From NCBI RefSeq assembly GCF_026342835.1, contig NZ_JAPEMI010000001.1, positions 1,928,501-1,992,500 of the forward strand: a stretch of 64,000 nucleotides of DNA. Direction: 5' to 3'. Below are positions 45,139 through 56,525 of the stretch, one piece after another. The number at the start of each line of letters is the position of its first letter. The stretch's first letter is position 1. The stretch is from Streptomyces sp. NBC_00154 (GTDB taxonomy: Bacteria > Actinomycetota > Actinomycetes > Streptomycetales > Streptomycetaceae). The notes beneath the pieces are model-generated. The model was not told where the DNA came from and made no database searches. It worked only from the letters and a program-made list of their open reading frames with translations. The position numbers were made by a program, and so were the translations under genes.

Positions 45139-46488
45139 ATGGCGGGCAGCAGTACGGCGGACCGGGCGACCTTGCGGCGGACACTCGGGTTCCGGGATCT
45201 GGTCGTCTACGGGCTGCTGTTCATCGCCCCCATGGCTCCCGTCGGCGTCTTCGGCACGCTCGACGCGAAATCGGACGGCGCGGTCGCGCTGGTGTACGTC
45301 GCGGCGACCGTGGTCATGGGCTTCACCGCGTTCAGTTATGCGCAGATGGTGCGCGTCGCCCCACTGGCGGGTTCGGTCTTCACGTATGCGCGCAAGGGGC
45401 TCGGGGAAGGGCCCGGGTTCATCGCCGGGTGGATGGCGATGCTCGACTATCTGCTGATCCCGGCGGTCGCCTATCTCTTCTCCGGGATCGCGATGAACTC
45501 GCTGGTCCCGGAGGTGTCGCGATGGGTGTGGACGGCGCTCGCGGTGGTCATCACCACGCTGCTCAACCTCTGGGGTGTACGGGCTGCGGCGCGGGTCGGC
45601 TTCGCGGTGCTCGCGATGGAGATCGCGGTGCTGCTGGTCTTCCTGGTGTCGGCGGTGGTGGTTCTCGTGCGGGACGGGGCACAGCGCGGCTGGTGGACGC
45701 CGCTCACCGGTGACTCCGGCTTCTCCGTGAACGCGGTACTGGCTGCGGTGTCGGTGGCCGTGCTCTCGTATCTGGGCTTCGACGCCATCGCCTCGTTCGC
45801 GGAGGAGGCCACCGGCGGCTCGGAGAAGGTCGCGCGGGCGCTGCTGTTCTGTCTGGTCCTCGCGGGGGTGCTGTTCGTTGCGCAGGGCTATCTGGCGTCG
45901 CTGCTGGAGCCGATGACGTCGGCGGATCTGGCCGCCGAACCGGCCAGGCAGGGGTCGGCGTTCTACGACACGGTCGACTTCGCGGTGGGCAGGTGGCTGC
46001 ACGACCTGGTGGCGGTCAGCAAGGCGATCGGGGCGGCGTTCGCGGCGCTGGCCGGGCAGGCGGCCGCAGGGCGGCTGCTCTTCGCCATGTCCAGGGAGCA
46101 GCGGCTGCCCTCGCTGCTGGCCCGGGTCGACCCGCGGTCCGGAGTGCCGCGGGCCGCGATCCTGATCGCCGCGGCCGTGACGCTGGTGGCGGCGGTCTGG
46201 GCGGCCCGCCGCGACGACGGTCTCGACCATCTGGTGTCGGTGGTCGACATCGGCGCGCTGACGGCGTTCGTGCTGCTGCACGCGTCGGTGGTCGGCTGGT
46301 TCGCCGTACGCCGGATGGACGGGCCGCCGAGCTGGTGGCGGCATGTGCTGGTGCCGGTGGTGGGTGCGGGGGTGCTGATCGCGGTGATCCTCAGCGCGGC
46401 GACGAGCGCTCAGGTGGTGGGGGTCTGCTGGCTGGGGGTGGGGCTGGTGGTGCTGGCGATGCAGTGGGGGCGGAGTCCGGCTGTGTAG
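45139..46488 (+). CDS. APC superfamily amino acid/polyamine permease
   Basis: 449 residues with about 12 membrane segments. APC signature near the N-terminus: [24 protein letters not shown], then [31 protein letters not shown] and [18 protein letters not shown] (segment 6, substrate region). Substrate not identifiable; amino acid or amine uptake/exchange is most likely. ATG at 45139 with GGAGGG 5 bases upstream; the ATG at 45073 would lack a ribosome-binding site. It ends 40 bases before xseA. Confidence 0.9.
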   Translation: MAGSSTADRATLRRTLGFRDLVVYGLLFIAPMAPVGVFGTLDAKSDGAVALVYVAATVVMGFTAFSYAQMVRVAPLAGSVFTYARKGLGEGPGFIAGWMAMLDYLLIPAVAYLFSGIAMNSLVPEVSRWVWTALAVVITTLLNLWGVRAAARVGFAVLAMEIAVLLVFLVSAVVVLVRDGAQRGWWTPLTGDSGFSVNAVLAAVSVAVLSYLGFDAIASFAEEATGGSEKVARALLFCLVLAGVLFVAQGYLASLLEPMTSADLAAEPARQGSAFYDTVDFAVGRWLHDLVAVSKAIGAAFAALAGQAAAGRLLFAMSREQRLPSLLARVDPRSGVPRAAILIAAAVTLVAAVWAARRDDGLDHLVSVVDIGALTAFVLLHASVVGWFAVRRMDGPPSWWRHVLVPVVGAGVLIAVILSAATSAQVVGVCWLGVGLVVLAMQWGRSPAV

Positions 46489-46528
46489 GGCTGCCTCGTT
46501 GTCCGTGGTGGCGGATACGCTCGCTCGC

Positions 46529-47740
46529 ATGGCTCTCAATACCTCCGCGGAAGCCCCGCTGCCCGTCGGCGAGGTGTCACGGCTCATCGGCGGATGGATC
46601 GACCGGCTCGGGGCCGTCTGGGTCGAGGGGCAGATCACCCAGCTGTCGCGGCGGCCTGGCGCCGGGGTGGTGTTCCTGACCCTGCGCGACCCGTCGCACG
46701 ACATCTCGGTGAGCGTGACCTGCTTCCGGCAGGTCTTCGACCGGATCGCGGACGTGGTGACGGAGGGCGCCCGCGTCGTCGTCCTCGCCAAGCCCGAGTG
46801 GTACGCGCCCCGTGGCCAGCTGTCCCTGCGGGCCACGGAGATACGGCCGGTCGGCATCGGTGAGCTGCTGGTCCGGCTGGAGCTCCTCAAGAAGTCCCTG
46901 GCCGCCGAGGGGCTCTTCGCCCTGGACCGGAAGAAGCCGCTGCCGTTCCTGCCGCAGCTGATCGGCCTGGTCTGCGGGCGGGCGTCGGCGGCCGAGCGCG
47001 ATGTGCTGGAGAACGCGCGGCGCCGCTGGCCCGCGGTGCGCTTCGAGGTGCGCAATACGGCGGTGCAGGGCGTGCACGCGGTGAACCAGGTGGTCCAGGC
47101 GGTGAAGGAGCTGGACGACCTGCCGGACGTCGACGTGATCATCGTGGCGCGCGGCGGCGGCAGTGTGGAGGACCTGCTGCCGTTCTCGGACGAGCAGCTG
47201 ATCCGTACCGTCGCCGAGTGCCGTACGCCGGTGGTGTCCGCGATCGGACACGAGCCGGACTCCCCGCTTCTCGATCTGGTCGCCGATCTGCGGGCGTCCA
47301 CACCCACGGACGCGGCGAAGAAGGTCGTGCCGGACGTGGGAGAGGAGCTGGACCGGGTGCAGCAGCTGCGGGACCGGGCGCTGCGGACGGTACAGGGGCT
47401 GCTCGACCGGGAGGAGCGGGGGCTGGCGCACGCGCTGGGCCGGCCCTCCATGCAGCAGCCGCTGCGGATGGTGGACGAGCGCGCGGCGGAGGTCGACGCG
47501 CTGATCGGGCGCAGCCGCCGGGTGCTGGGGCACCTGCTGGACCGGGCGGACTCGGAGCTCGCCCACACCCGGGCGCGGGTCGTCGCGCTGTCGCCCGCGG
47601 CGACGCTGGAGCGCGGGTACGCGGTGCTGCAGCGGCCGGACGGCCATGTGGTCCGCTCCCCCGCCGACGCCGGGGCACCGGGCGACGAGCTGCGGGCGCG
47701 GGTGTCCGAGGGCGAGTTCACCGTGCGGGTGGCCGAGTGA
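46529..47740 (+). CDS. xseA: Exodeoxyribonuclease VII large subunit
   Basis: 403 residues. OB-fold N-terminal domain ([24 protein letters not shown] and [10 protein letters not shown]) followed by the catalytic exonuclease VII domain ([67 protein letters not shown]). A coiled-coil region and the C-terminal [13 protein letters not shown] complete it. With XseB it degrades single-stranded DNA to oligonucleotides. ATG 46529 starts [14 protein letters not shown], and ATG 46499 is an alternative ten codons upstream. Confidence 0.95.
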   Translation: MALNTSAEAPLPVGEVSRLIGGWIDRLGAVWVEGQITQLSRRPGAGVVFLTLRDPSHDISVSVTCFRQVFDRIADVVTEGARVVVLAKPEWYAPRGQLSLRATEIRPVGIGELLVRLELLKKSLAAEGLFALDRKKPLPFLPQLIGLVCGRASAAERDVLENARRRWPAVRFEVRNTAVQGVHAVNQVVQAVKELDDLPDVDVIIVARGGGSVEDLLPFSDEQLIRTVAECRTPVVSAIGHEPDSPLLDLVADLRASTPTDAAKKVVPDVGEELDRVQQLRDRALRTVQGLLDREERGLAHALGRPSMQQPLRMVDERAAEVDALIGRSRRVLGHLLDRADSELAHTRARVVALSPAATLERGYAVLQRPDGHVVRSPADAGAPGDELRARVSEGEFTVRVAE

Positions 47741-47836
47741 GCCGGTGCGGCGCCCCTTTTCCTTCGCCCGGACCCCGGCGCAGCCGCGGACGCGGTTCGG
47801 ACCTGGCTGTCGTAGCTCACACATAGGGTGGATCAC

Positions 47837-48085
47837 ATGACGGACGACGCGACAACGGCAGCTGCCGCCACGGACACGCTCGGCTACGAGCAGGCGCGCG
47901 ACGAGCTGATCGAGGTTGTACGGCGCCTGGAGGCGGGCGGCACGACGCTGGAGGAGTCCCTCGCGCTGTGGGAGCGGGGCGAGGAGCTGGCCAAGGTCTG
48001 CCGGCGCTGGCTGGAGGGGGCCCGGGCCCGCCTGGACGAGGCCCTGGCCCGGCCCGGGAAGGACCAGCAGGACGACGCCGGGTGA
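47837..48085 (+). CDS. xseB: Exodeoxyribonuclease VII small subunit
   Basis: 82 residues, the normal size. Characteristic [39 protein letters not shown] forms the helical hairpin that binds XseA in multiple copies. ATG 47837 has AGGGTGG upstream. A GTG nine bases earlier (47828) is possible. It lies 96 bases after xseA on the same strand, so one operon is likely. Confidence 0.94.
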   Translation: MTDDATTAAAATDTLGYEQARDELIEVVRRLEAGGTTLEESLALWERGEELAKVCRRWLEGARARLDEALARPGKDQQDDAG

Positions 48086-48314
48086 CTCCCGAGCCGTAAG
48101 GATCCGGGGCGAGCCGGTCCGCCCCGGCCCGGAATGGATCCGAGCGCGCGGCGGTTGTGAGCCTCGTCGGAAATCGGGGCGGCCCGGCCGGTCATCCACG
48201 CACACGTTTGTGGAGTGGATCACCCAGGTCAGCTTTTAGTTGAAAGTTAACCTATCCCTCGGTTACGGTCGCCGTATCGCTTGATCCCCATCCGCCCGGA
48301 AGGTAATCCGCAAG

Positions 48315-48905
48315 ATGTCCCTCGCTCTTGACCCCGCCGCCCAGGACCTCCTCTTCCGTGAGGCCCGCACCGCCAACACCTTCACCGACGAGCCGGTCTC
48401 CGAGGAGCAGGTCCAGGCGATATACGACCTGGTCAAGTACGGCCCCACCGCCTTCAACCAGTCGCCGCTGCGCATCGTCCTGGTCCGCTCCGACGACGCC
48501 CGCGCGCGCCTCGTGAGCCACATGGCGGAGGGCAACCAGCCGAAGACTTCCACCGCCCCGCTGGTCGCGATCCTGGCCGCCGACAACGAGTTCCACGAGG
48601 AGCTCCCGGCGCTGTTCCCGCACTTCCCGCAGGCCAAGGACGCGTTCTTCTCCGAGCGCCCGGTCCGCGAGTCGGCCGCCACCCTGAACGCCGCCCTGCA
48701 GGCCGCGTACTTCATCATCGGCGTCCGCGCCGCCGGTCTGGCCGCCGGCCCGATGACCGGCTTCGACGCCGCGGGCATCGAGAAGGAGTTCCTCGACGCC
48801 GACCACAGCGTGCTGATGGTCATCAACATCGGCAAGCCGGGCGAGGACGCGTGGTTCCCGCGTTCGCCGCGTCTCGCCTACGACGAGGTCATCAAGACCG
48901 TCTGA
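48315..48905 (+). CDS. RutE/HadB-like malonic semialdehyde reductase family nitroreductase
   Basis: 196 residues, FMN-dependent nitroreductase fold: FREARTANTFTDEPVSEEQVQAIYDLVKYGPTAFNQSPLRIVLVRS (in part: KYGPTAFNQSPLR is the FMN-binding signature), AAYFIIGVRAAGLAAGPMTGFDAAGIEKEF and INIGKPGEDAWFPRSPRL. This matches the RutE subgroup that reduces malonic semialdehyde to 3-hydroxypropionate, though no rut pathway genes are nearby. Therefore the physiological substrate is uncertain. Upstream (48225-48255) is an AT-rich stretch with AGTTGAAAGTTAAC direct half-sites that may bind a regulator. Confidence 0.9.
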   Translation: MSLALDPAAQDLLFREARTANTFTDEPVSEEQVQAIYDLVKYGPTAFNQSPLRIVLVRSDDARARLVSHMAEGNQPKTSTAPLVAILAADNEFHEELPALFPHFPQAKDAFFSERPVRESAATLNAALQAAYFIIGVRAAGLAAGPMTGFDAAGIEKEFLDADHSVLMVINIGKPGEDAWFPRSPRLAYDEVIKTV

Positions 48906-48916
48906 TCCACCCGGTC

Positions 48917-48965
48917 ATACGGAGAAGGCCCCGGAGCACCAAGTGCTCCGGGGCCTTCTCCGTAT
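48917..48965. terminator. Very strong bidirectional terminator
   Basis: Perfect 23-base arms (48917-48939 and 48943-48965) with a 3-base CAA loop. The stem contains GAAGGCCCCGGAGCAC. It lies between convergent stop codons at 48905 and 48980, leaving almost no unpaired spacer. Confidence 0.92.
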
Positions 48966-48979
48966 GCCGTACACCTGGC

Positions 48980-49498
48980 TCAGGACGTCTTGAGTGCGGC
49001 GGCCATCTCCGCCAGCCGCTGCGTCGAGGCCGAGCCCGTGACGACCGTGGTCGCACCGTCGTCGTGGCGCACCAGGGCGTCGTACTTCGGGCCCTTCCAG
49101 TGCTGCCACGTCTCGCCCGCGACCTGCTGCGTGCGCCCGGTGTTCCTCGCGTCCTGACTGACCTCTGACACGTACTTCTTCGCCGGGGACGTGGACTGCT
49201 CCACCGCGACGTACTTGCCGTCCGGGTCGAGGAAGCCCAGGTGCCAGCCGTTGCCCGACTGGCGCTCGTAGCTGACCGAGGTGGGCTTCCATTCCTTGGA
49301 CAGACCGGCCGGAGCGGCCACCGGATAGGGCGCCGCACGCCGCGCCGTCAGGAGCTCCACCCGGTAGTCGACCGCCTTGACCGGGTTGGCCTTGTCGTCG
49401 TGCGGTACGAAAATGTAGACACCCCCGGCGACGGCGGAGATCACCGCCATCGACAGGAACATGTCCCGCACCGTCTGCTTGCCTCGCTTGCTTGCCAC
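48980..49498 (-). CDS. DUF4245-family membrane-anchored protein
   Basis: 172 residues. Basic N-terminus, one signal-anchor helix ([19 protein letters not shown], residues 13-31), then an extracellular domain with [40 protein letters not shown] and [16 protein letters not shown], all typical of DUF4245. Function unknown. In actinobacteria this gene commonly lies beside glpX, as here. Divergent from glpX. Confidence 0.88.
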   Translation of the reverse strand: MASKRGKQTVRDMFLSMAVISAVAGGVYIFVPHDDKANPVKAVDYRVELLTARRAAPYPVAAPAGLSKEWKPTSVSYERQSGNGWHLGFLDPDGKYVAVEQSTSPAKKYVSEVSQDARNTGRTQQVAGETWQHWKGPKYDALVRHDDGATTVVTGSASTQRLAEMAAALKTS

Positions 49499-49665
49499 GG
49501 GTCCATGTTCGCATTACGCCCGACGGGTCCGACCGAGGGGCGGCCACCCGTGACAACCGGCCGGCGAGGCCGCTCATACGTGACCCGGTCTGCTCATTTT
49601 ATCGACCTGACGATAGAGTCACAGCACCCTCTTCCGGTCGTCGCCGTACAGAAAGGTGCGTTCCG

Positions 49666-50697
49666 ATGTCCGAACATCACCTACCGTCACAACTAGAGGT
49701 CTCCCCGGAGGCCCCCGACCGCAACCTGGCGCTGGAGCTGGTCCGGGTCACCGAGGCCGCCGCCATGGCTGCCGGGCGCTGGGTCGGCCGCGGTGACAAG
49801 ATCGGTGCCGACGGCGCCGCCGTGAAGGCCATGCGGACCCTCGTCTCCACCGTCTCGATGAACGGCGTCGTCGTCATCGGTGAGGGTGAGAAGGACGAAG
49901 CGCCCATGCTCTTCAACGGCGAGCGGGTCGGTGACGGCACCGGCGCCGAGGTCGACATCGCCGTGGACCCGATCGACGGCACGACCCTGAACGCCAAGGG
50001 CATGCCGAACGCGATCGCCGTGCTGGCCGCCGCCGACCGCGGCACCATGTTCGACCCGTCCGCGGTCTTCTACATGGACAAGCTGGTGACGGGCCCCGAG
50101 GCCGCCGACTTCGTGGACATCAACGCCCCCGTGTCGGTGAACATCCGCCGGGTCGCGAAGGCGAAGAACTCCGCCCCCGAGGACGTCACCGTCGTCATCC
50201 TGGACCGCCCGCGCCACGAGGGCATCGTCAAGGAGATCCGGGAGACCGGCGCCCGGATCAAGTTCATCACCGACGGCGACGTCGCCGGCTCGATCATGGC
50301 GGCCCGGGAGGGCACCGGCGTCGACCTGCTGATGGGCATCGGCGGCACCCCCGAGGGCATCATCTCGGCCTGCGCCATAAAGTGCCTCGGCGGTGTCATC
50401 CAGGGCAAGCTCTGGCCGAAGGACGAGGCGGAGCGGCAGCGCGCACTGGACGCCGGGCACGACCTCGACCGGGTGCTGTCCACCGACGACCTGGTCAGCG
50501 GCGACAACGTGTTCTTCGTCGCGACCGGCATCACGGACGGTGAGCTGATGCGCGGCGTGCGGTACCGCAGCGAGACGGCGACCACCGAGTCGATCGTGAT
50601 GCGGTCCAAGTCCGGCACGATCCGCAAGATCGACTCGACCCACCGGCTGTCGAAGCTGCGCGCCTACAGCGCGATCGACTTCGACCGCGCGAAGTAG
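49666..50697 (+). CDS. glpX: Class II fructose-1,6-bisphosphatase
   Basis: 343 residues. Gluconeogenic FBPase of the GlpX family (lithium-sensitive phosphatase fold): metal-binding [11 protein letters not shown] and [52 protein letters not shown] and [19 protein letters not shown] 49666 after AAAGGTG; the longer open frame is rejected. It should be the main FBPase of the organism. A strong hairpin follows. Confidence 0.96.
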   Translation: MSEHHLPSQLEVSPEAPDRNLALELVRVTEAAAMAAGRWVGRGDKIGADGAAVKAMRTLVSTVSMNGVVVIGEGEKDEAPMLFNGERVGDGTGAEVDIAVDPIDGTTLNAKGMPNAIAVLAAADRGTMFDPSAVFYMDKLVTGPEAADFVDINAPVSVNIRRVAKAKNSAPEDVTVVILDRPRHEGIVKEIRETGARIKFITDGDVAGSIMAAREGTGVDLLMGIGGTPEGIISACAIKCLGGVIQGKLWPKDEAERQRALDAGHDLDRVLSTDDLVSGDNVFFVATGITDGELMRGVRYRSETATTESIVMRSKSGTIRKIDSTHRLSKLRAYSAIDFDRAK

Positions 50698-50772
50698 ACC
50701 GCGCGAGGCAGGTGACGCGCGGGCAGGTGACGCGCAGCGGCGACACACGGCACTCCGTGCGGAGCCGACAGA

Positions 50773-50818
50773 ACGCGAAGAGGCGCCCCCCATGTGCGGT
50801 GGGGGCGCCTCTTCGCGT
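50773..50818. terminator. Bidirectional terminator between glpX and the WhiB-like gene
   Basis: Perfect 18-base arms (50773-50790 and 50801-50818, including GAAGAGGCGCCCCC) with a 10-base loop, 75 bases after glpX and 79 bases from the convergent whiB-like stop. Confidence 0.88.
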
Positions 50819-50896
50819 CGGTGCGAGGCGTCGGCGCAGGGCTGTCGCGCCGGGTGTCGGTCCGGGGCCGTCTCTTCAGAAGTGCCGTACGGCCGC

Positions 50897-51268
50897 TCAG
50901 CCGGCTGCGGCGATGTGGTCGGCCGAGGCGGCCGCCTTGAGCTCCACCTCGCGCCGCCTGCGGCGGGCGAGCACCACACGGCGCTCGGCAGCCGTGAGGC
51001 CGCCCCACACCCCGTACGGTTCGGGCTGCACCAAGGCGTGTTCCCGGCATTCGACCATCACCGGACAGCGCGCGCAGACCCGCTTCGCGGACTCCTCGCG
51101 GGACAGTCGGGCAGCAGTCGGCTCCTTCGACGGGGCGAAGAACAGCCCGGCTTCGTCCCGGCGGCACACCGCCTCCGAGTGCCAGGGGCCGGCCTGGTCC
51201 TCCCGAGCAGGAGTGCCCTGGGTGGGAACGGCGGCGACCTGCAGGGGCTGATGCGGCAGTTGCAGCAC
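50897..51268 (-). CDS. WhiB-like transcription factor (WblI-type by context)
   Basis: 123 residues. The four iron-sulfur Cys are present (Cys35, then CARC at 65/68 and Cys74 in VECREHAL), followed by the sigma-binding GVWGG turn (86-90) and a basic C-terminal tail RRVVLARRRRREVE for DNA contact. WhiB proteins bind sigma HrdB/SigA and sense redox or NO through a [4Fe-4S] cluster. The N-terminal 30 residues are Gln/Pro-rich and variable. The position beside glpX and fumarase fits wblI (SCO5046) in S. coelicolor, from memory. Confidence 0.93.
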   Translation of the reverse strand: MLQLPHQPLQVAAVPTQGTPAREDQAGPWHSEAVCRRDEAGLFFAPSKEPTAARLSREESAKRVCARCPVMVECREHALVQPEPYGVWGGLTAAERRVVLARRRRREVELKAAASADHIAAAG

Positions 51269-51437
51269 GGTCTACTCCTGACGACGGCTTCGCGAGCGAG
51301 AGACGATGCAGCACTCCCTACCCGCTGTGCGTGCGCCTAAGCACTGAGTGGCACTGAGTTCCGGGTGACGGAATTGCGGTCGACCGGAATTTTGGCCGGA
51401 ACCAGGGCCGTGCGGACCACTGCCGACCGATGCGGGT

Positions 51438-52112
51438 TCAGTGGCCGAGATGTTTGCGCAGCCGGTTGTGGAGATCCGTGATGAGTTTCCCCCGCTTCGG
51501 CTTTGCCTCGACGTTCCCGAAGACGGAATAGCCGTTGACGACGATCACCGGGGCTTCCGGGTCTGCGGATTCCAGTGTGAGGACTTCGAAATTACCGAAG
51601 ACGCCCGTGCCGCTGCCGCGCAGCGAGATGTTCTCCGGGACCTTGATCTCGACACTGCCGAAGATGGAGGTCGCGTTGATGACGGTGAGTCTCTGGCTGA
51701 AAAGCGCCTCGGTCAGATCGATCTCCACGCTGCCGAAGAGCGCGAAGGCGTTCGTACGGCCACCGACTCGCCAGCGGCCCTTGCGGGTGGAGCTGCTGAA
51801 GATTGCCACCAGATTGTCGGCCGGGCCCGCGGGGGCCTCGGGGCCGTACGCGTACGGCGTCGCGGACGACGGCCGGGTGGAGCCGCCGGGGGTCGGCAGG
51901 TCCCGTACCAGCGGCTCGAGTTCGCCTACGGTCTTGGCGCGGTAGACGGCGTCGACCCGCTCGGCGTGCTCCTCGGCGGTCAGCCGGCCCTCGGCCATGG
52001 CCTCCCTCAGGATGTCCGCGATCCGGTCGCGGTCTGCGTCGGAGGCGCGGATACCGGCGGGCGCGGGCGGCGCCGGGGCGGCGGGCTGCTGAGGGTGCTT
52101 TTCGAGGTCCAC
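51438..52112 (-). CDS. DUF1707 protein with LiaF-like beta-helix C-terminus
   Basis: 224 residues. The N-terminal DUF1707 motif is IRASDADRDRIADILREAMAEGRLTAEEHAERVDAVYRAKTVGELEPLVRDLP (core: RASDADRDRIADILREA, LTAEEHAERVDA). The C-terminal part has three repeats of a SIFGSVEIxVPE-type strand pair (NAFALFGSVEIDL, SIFGSVEIKVPE, GVFGNFEVLTLES, YSVFGNVEAK), as in cell-wall-active antibiotic response (LiaF-like) proteins. No membrane segment, so cytosolic or membrane-associated. Probably senses or damps envelope stress, an inference from family. Confidence 0.9.
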   Translation of the reverse strand: MDLEKHPQQPAAPAPPAPAGIRASDADRDRIADILREAMAEGRLTAEEHAERVDAVYRAKTVGELEPLVRDLPTPGGSTRPSSATPYAYGPEAPAGPADNLVAIFSSSTRKGRWRVGGRTNAFALFGSVEIDLTEALFSQRLTVINATSIFGSVEIKVPENISLRGSGTGVFGNFEVLTLESADPEAPVIVVNGYSVFGNVEAKPKRGKLITDLHNRLRKHLGH

Positions 52113-52315
52113 CGGCCCAGCGTACCCAAACGCGATAGATCGCGACTAGGGCCTGTCCGGGGCACACTCCGAGCTGATCCGCGCAGGACGACGAGCACAT
52201 GCGGTGCTCGAACTGAGCCTTACCTCACAGGTTCGTCCCGCTTGCGGCGTTCTACCCTGGTGGGTGCGCTGCCCAAGGGTGGTCAGCCGCTGTCGCCGAG
52301 TGAGGAATGGCCGTA

Positions 52316-53983
<1,668 letters not shown>

Positions 53984-54005
53984 TCACTTCGAGCGTAGGT
54001 GCCCG

Positions 54006-54039
54006 CGGGGGCGTTCCGGCGTCGGCCGGGGCGCCCCCG
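54006..54039. terminator. Terminator after fumarase
   Basis: Outer 8-base arms CGGGGGCG / CGCCCCCG (54006-54013, 54032-54039) with an inner CCGGC/GCCGG pair, in the 78-base gap between convergent fumarase and the LuxR-type regulator gene. Confidence 0.65.
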
Positions 54040-54061
54040 TGGTGCGTCCGTACTGCTTCGC

Positions 54062-55048
54062 TCAGGGATCCAGCAGTCCCGACGTCGCGAGCAGATAGCC
54101 GAGTTGGGCGCGGCTGTTGCTGCCCAGTTGTTCCGAGACCTTCCGCATGTGTTCGGCGACGCTGCGACGGCTCATGCCGAGCCGGCGGGCGATCGACGCG
54201 TCCGTCTCGCCGCCCACGACCGCCAGCAGAATGGTGCGCTGGAGGTCGGACATGATGACCGAGGAGCGCAGCGGCGCGCTGTCGGGGCGGATCGGGACGG
54301 AGCGGGACCAAGCGTTGTCGAATTGCCGGGCGAGCAGGCTGACCAGGGCCGGGTGCTGGACCCGCAGCGCCGTGTGCGGCTCTTCGGGGACGGGTACGAA
54401 CGCGATCTCCCGGTCGCAGACGATGACCCGGTCGACGACTTCGGCGACCGTCCGTACCTCGGCTCCGGCCGACGTCACCTGCTCGATGTAGGAGAGCGTC
54501 GCCCGGTGCGAGCGGACGGTGTGCTGGTAGATCGTCCGCTGCCGCACTCCGCGCCGCAGCATCCGCAGATCGCGGGGCAGCGCCTCGCCGAGGACGTGCG
54601 AGGGGCGGCCGCCGCCGGGCTGTGCGGTGAGCAGCTCCTCCTGGCAACTGCCCACGGCCGCCTCAAGTGCCTTGCTGATGACGGCTCTTCCGACGAGACG
54701 GGTGAGGACGGGCTGTTCGAGCCGGTGCACTTCCGCGTACAGCCCCTCGAACGCGGCGAGACTGGCGCGGACCGCGCGCAGGTTGCGGCGCTGCTGGGCG
54801 ATCTCCTCCTCGATGGGGCCGAGCGCGGCGAACGATGCCGTCTCCGGCGGCACGGGGATCAGCGAACCGGGTGCGTCCCGGTCCGTCACCACCAGCTGCA
54901 GGGCCCGTAGACAGGCGGGCGCCCCGTCCTGCGGAAGGCTTCCCTGCATGAGTGCGCGCCGGTACGCCGCCAGGGCCGTCTCGCAGGGACGGTCGGGCGA
55001 CGATTCGCGGCAATCACATGCCCGTGGGCCGGATTGATCGTCCTTCAC
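54062..55048 (-). CDS. LuxR-family (C-terminal HTH) regulator of the PKS-NRPS cluster
   Basis: 328 residues. The last 65 residues form a LuxR/NarL HTH: DLQRTILLAVVGGETDASIARRLGMSRRSVAEHMRKVSEQLGSNSRAQLGYLLAT (core TDASIARRLGMSRRSVAEHM). The first 250 residues are helical with no receiver, PAS or AAA domain (SFAALGPIEEEIAQQRRNLRAVRASLAAFEGLYAEVHRLE in part), as in short orphan regulators inside biosynthetic clusters. GTG 55048 makes the gene start 4 bases from the divergent MFS ORF, so leaderless transcripts or the ATG at 54949 are possible. Likely a pathway-specific switch for the adjacent cluster. Confidence 0.88.
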   Translation of the reverse strand: MKDDQSGPRACDCRESSPDRPCETALAAYRRALMQGSLPQDGAPACLRALQLVVTDRDAPGSLIPVPPETASFAALGPIEEEIAQQRRNLRAVRASLAAFEGLYAEVHRLEQPVLTRLVGRAVISKALEAAVGSCQEELLTAQPGGGRPSHVLGEALPRDLRMLRRGVRQRTIYQHTVRSHRATLSYIEQVTSAGAEVRTVAEVVDRVIVCDREIAFVPVPEEPHTALRVQHPALVSLLARQFDNAWSRSVPIRPDSAPLRSSVIMSDLQRTILLAVVGGETDASIARRLGMSRRSVAEHMRKVSEQLGSNSRAQLGYLLATSGLLDP

Positions 55049-55052
55049 AAGT

Positions 55053-56525
55053 ATGCAGATTACATTTGTGCAAACGGCTCGACATCAGAGGTCGTGGTTG
55101 CTCGACGAGTATGTCCGGGTGAAGCTCGGCATCGACCAGACCAACAGCCATTCCGACGACGGACCGGACCGCACGGCGCTCGGCGAACGGCGTTATCGAT
55201 TCCTCGTCGCCGGATACGCCATCTCTTCGTACGGCACCTTCCTGAATATGGTGGCGCTCAATCTGTTCGTCTATGAGACGACGGGCCGGGCGATCGCCAT
55301 GGGGCTGTTCATGGCGGTGCGGCTGGGGTCCGGCTTTGCCGCCGGCCTGACGGCCGGCACGCTGCTCGCGCGCTTCACCGCCAAGACCGTGATGCTCTGG
55401 ACGAATGTGGCACAGGCGGCGGTGATGCTGCTGCTGGTCCTTGCACCGGACGGGCTGCGGACGGGCGCACTGGTGGCCGTCTCGGTGGTGGTCGGTTCCT
55501 GCGGCACGCTCTTCATGGTGTCGCTGCGCAGTTCCATTCCCGAGATGGTGGGCGCCGACCGGCGCGGCTGGGCGAACTCCCTTTCCATTAGCGGGCGTTC
55601 GCTGGCAATGGTGGCCGGCTTCGCGTCGGCCGGTGTGGTCGTGTCGCTGGTCGGTTACACCGCCGCGTTCGTGGTGGACATGGCCACCTTTGTGATCTGT
55701 GCCGTGACGGTGGCGCTGCTGCCGATCGCGGGCGGAGGCAGAGGGAAGAACGCTCCGCCGGATTCGGAGGGGGATTCCGGCGGGCGCACCGAACAGGGTG
55801 CGGCGGCCGCGGAGAAGACGGGGCGGCGGCGGATACCCGTCGCGTTCGTCGCGCTGGCCGCCGCGCCCGGTCTCGGCCTGATGGTGGCGCTGCGCGGGGT
55901 GGACGCGTTCGGTTCGTCGTCCCACAACGCCGCGCTGCCGATCTACTCCACGGAGCTCGACGCCTCGCGCCCGGCCGTGTTCGTCAGCGCCTTCTGGTGC
56001 CTGTGGGCGCTGGGGAACGTCCTCGCGCAACAGGTGATCCAGCGGTACGCGAAGCGCACCGGCCGATCGGTGGGTGCGCTGGGCTTCGGTTACGGCACGA
56101 TCGTGATGTCCGGGGCGTTCATCCTCGCGTTCGCGGGGTTCCCGTTGGTGGCGACGGGAGTGATCGCACTGGTCGCGGGAGCGGCCGACGGGCTCACGGA
56201 GGTCTCGTACACCTCGCATCTGCAGACGCTCTCCGCCGATCTGCGCGGGCATGCGTTCGGGCTCTCCGCGACGTTCGAGAATCTTGGCTTCGGCGTCGGA
56301 ATGATCCTTGTCGCAGCGGCACTTGACCGCTACAGCCCGCTGACGGTCGTCGGATGGTCCCATGGCGCTGCGATGGTGGTCGCGGTGGCGTTCCTGCTCC
56401 GGGTGGCGGGGCTGCGGAGGGGAGAGAAGCGCGGTGGTGGAGACGGCGAGGGAGCCGGAGCAGGAGCGGGGGAACGAGAACCGCATCGCGGTGATCGGGA
56501 TGGCGCTGAGGTTCCCGGGAGCTGA
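55053..56525 (+). CDS. MFS exporter of the PKS-NRPS cluster
   Basis: 490 residues at maximum. About 12 membrane segments: RFLVAGYAISSYGTFLNMVALNLFVYETTG, AMGLFMAVRLGSGFAAGLTAGTLLARFTAKTVMLW (motif-A-like region) and others, with a cytosolic loop of Gly/Glu/Arg at about 230-265. This fits EntS-like exporters of siderophores and peptides. The start is uncertain: ATG 55053 has no ribosome-binding site, while TTG 55098 (AGAGG 6 bases upstream) and GTG 55119 are alternatives, and they would leave room for a divergent promoter. The 3' end overlaps the PKS gene by 92 bases, so transport and synthesis are co-expressed. It probably exports or confers immunity to the product. Confidence 0.85.
   Translation: MQITFVQTARHQRSWLLDEYVRVKLGIDQTNSHSDDGPDRTALGERRYRFLVAGYAISSYGTFLNMVALNLFVYETTGRAIAMGLFMAVRLGSGFAAGLTAGTLLARFTAKTVMLWTNVAQAAVMLLLVLAPDGLRTGALVAVSVVVGSCGTLFMVSLRSSIPEMVGADRRGWANSLSISGRSLAMVAGFASAGVVVSLVGYTAAFVVDMATFVICAVTVALLPIAGGGRGKNAPPDSEGDSGGRTEQGAAAAEKTGRRRIPVAFVALAAAPGLGLMVALRGVDAFGSSSHNAALPIYSTELDASRPAVFVSAFWCLWALGNVLAQQVIQRYAKRTGRSVGALGFGYGTIVMSGAFILAFAGFPLVATGVIALVAGAADGLTEVSYTSHLQTLSADLRGHAFGLSATFENLGFGVGMILVAAALDRYSPLTVVGWSHGAAMVVAVAFLLRVAGLRRGEKRGGGDGEGAGAGAGEREPHRGDRDGAEVPGS

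Noticed and set aside
44929-47820. Open frame of 963 codons on the minus strand
   Set aside because: It spans the APC permease and xseA in antisense. No domain, very Arg/Ser-rich.
48225-48260. AGTTGAAAGTTAAC as a MarR-type palindrome
   Set aside because: It reads as direct half-sites and not an inverted repeat. Only mentioned as a possible binding region.
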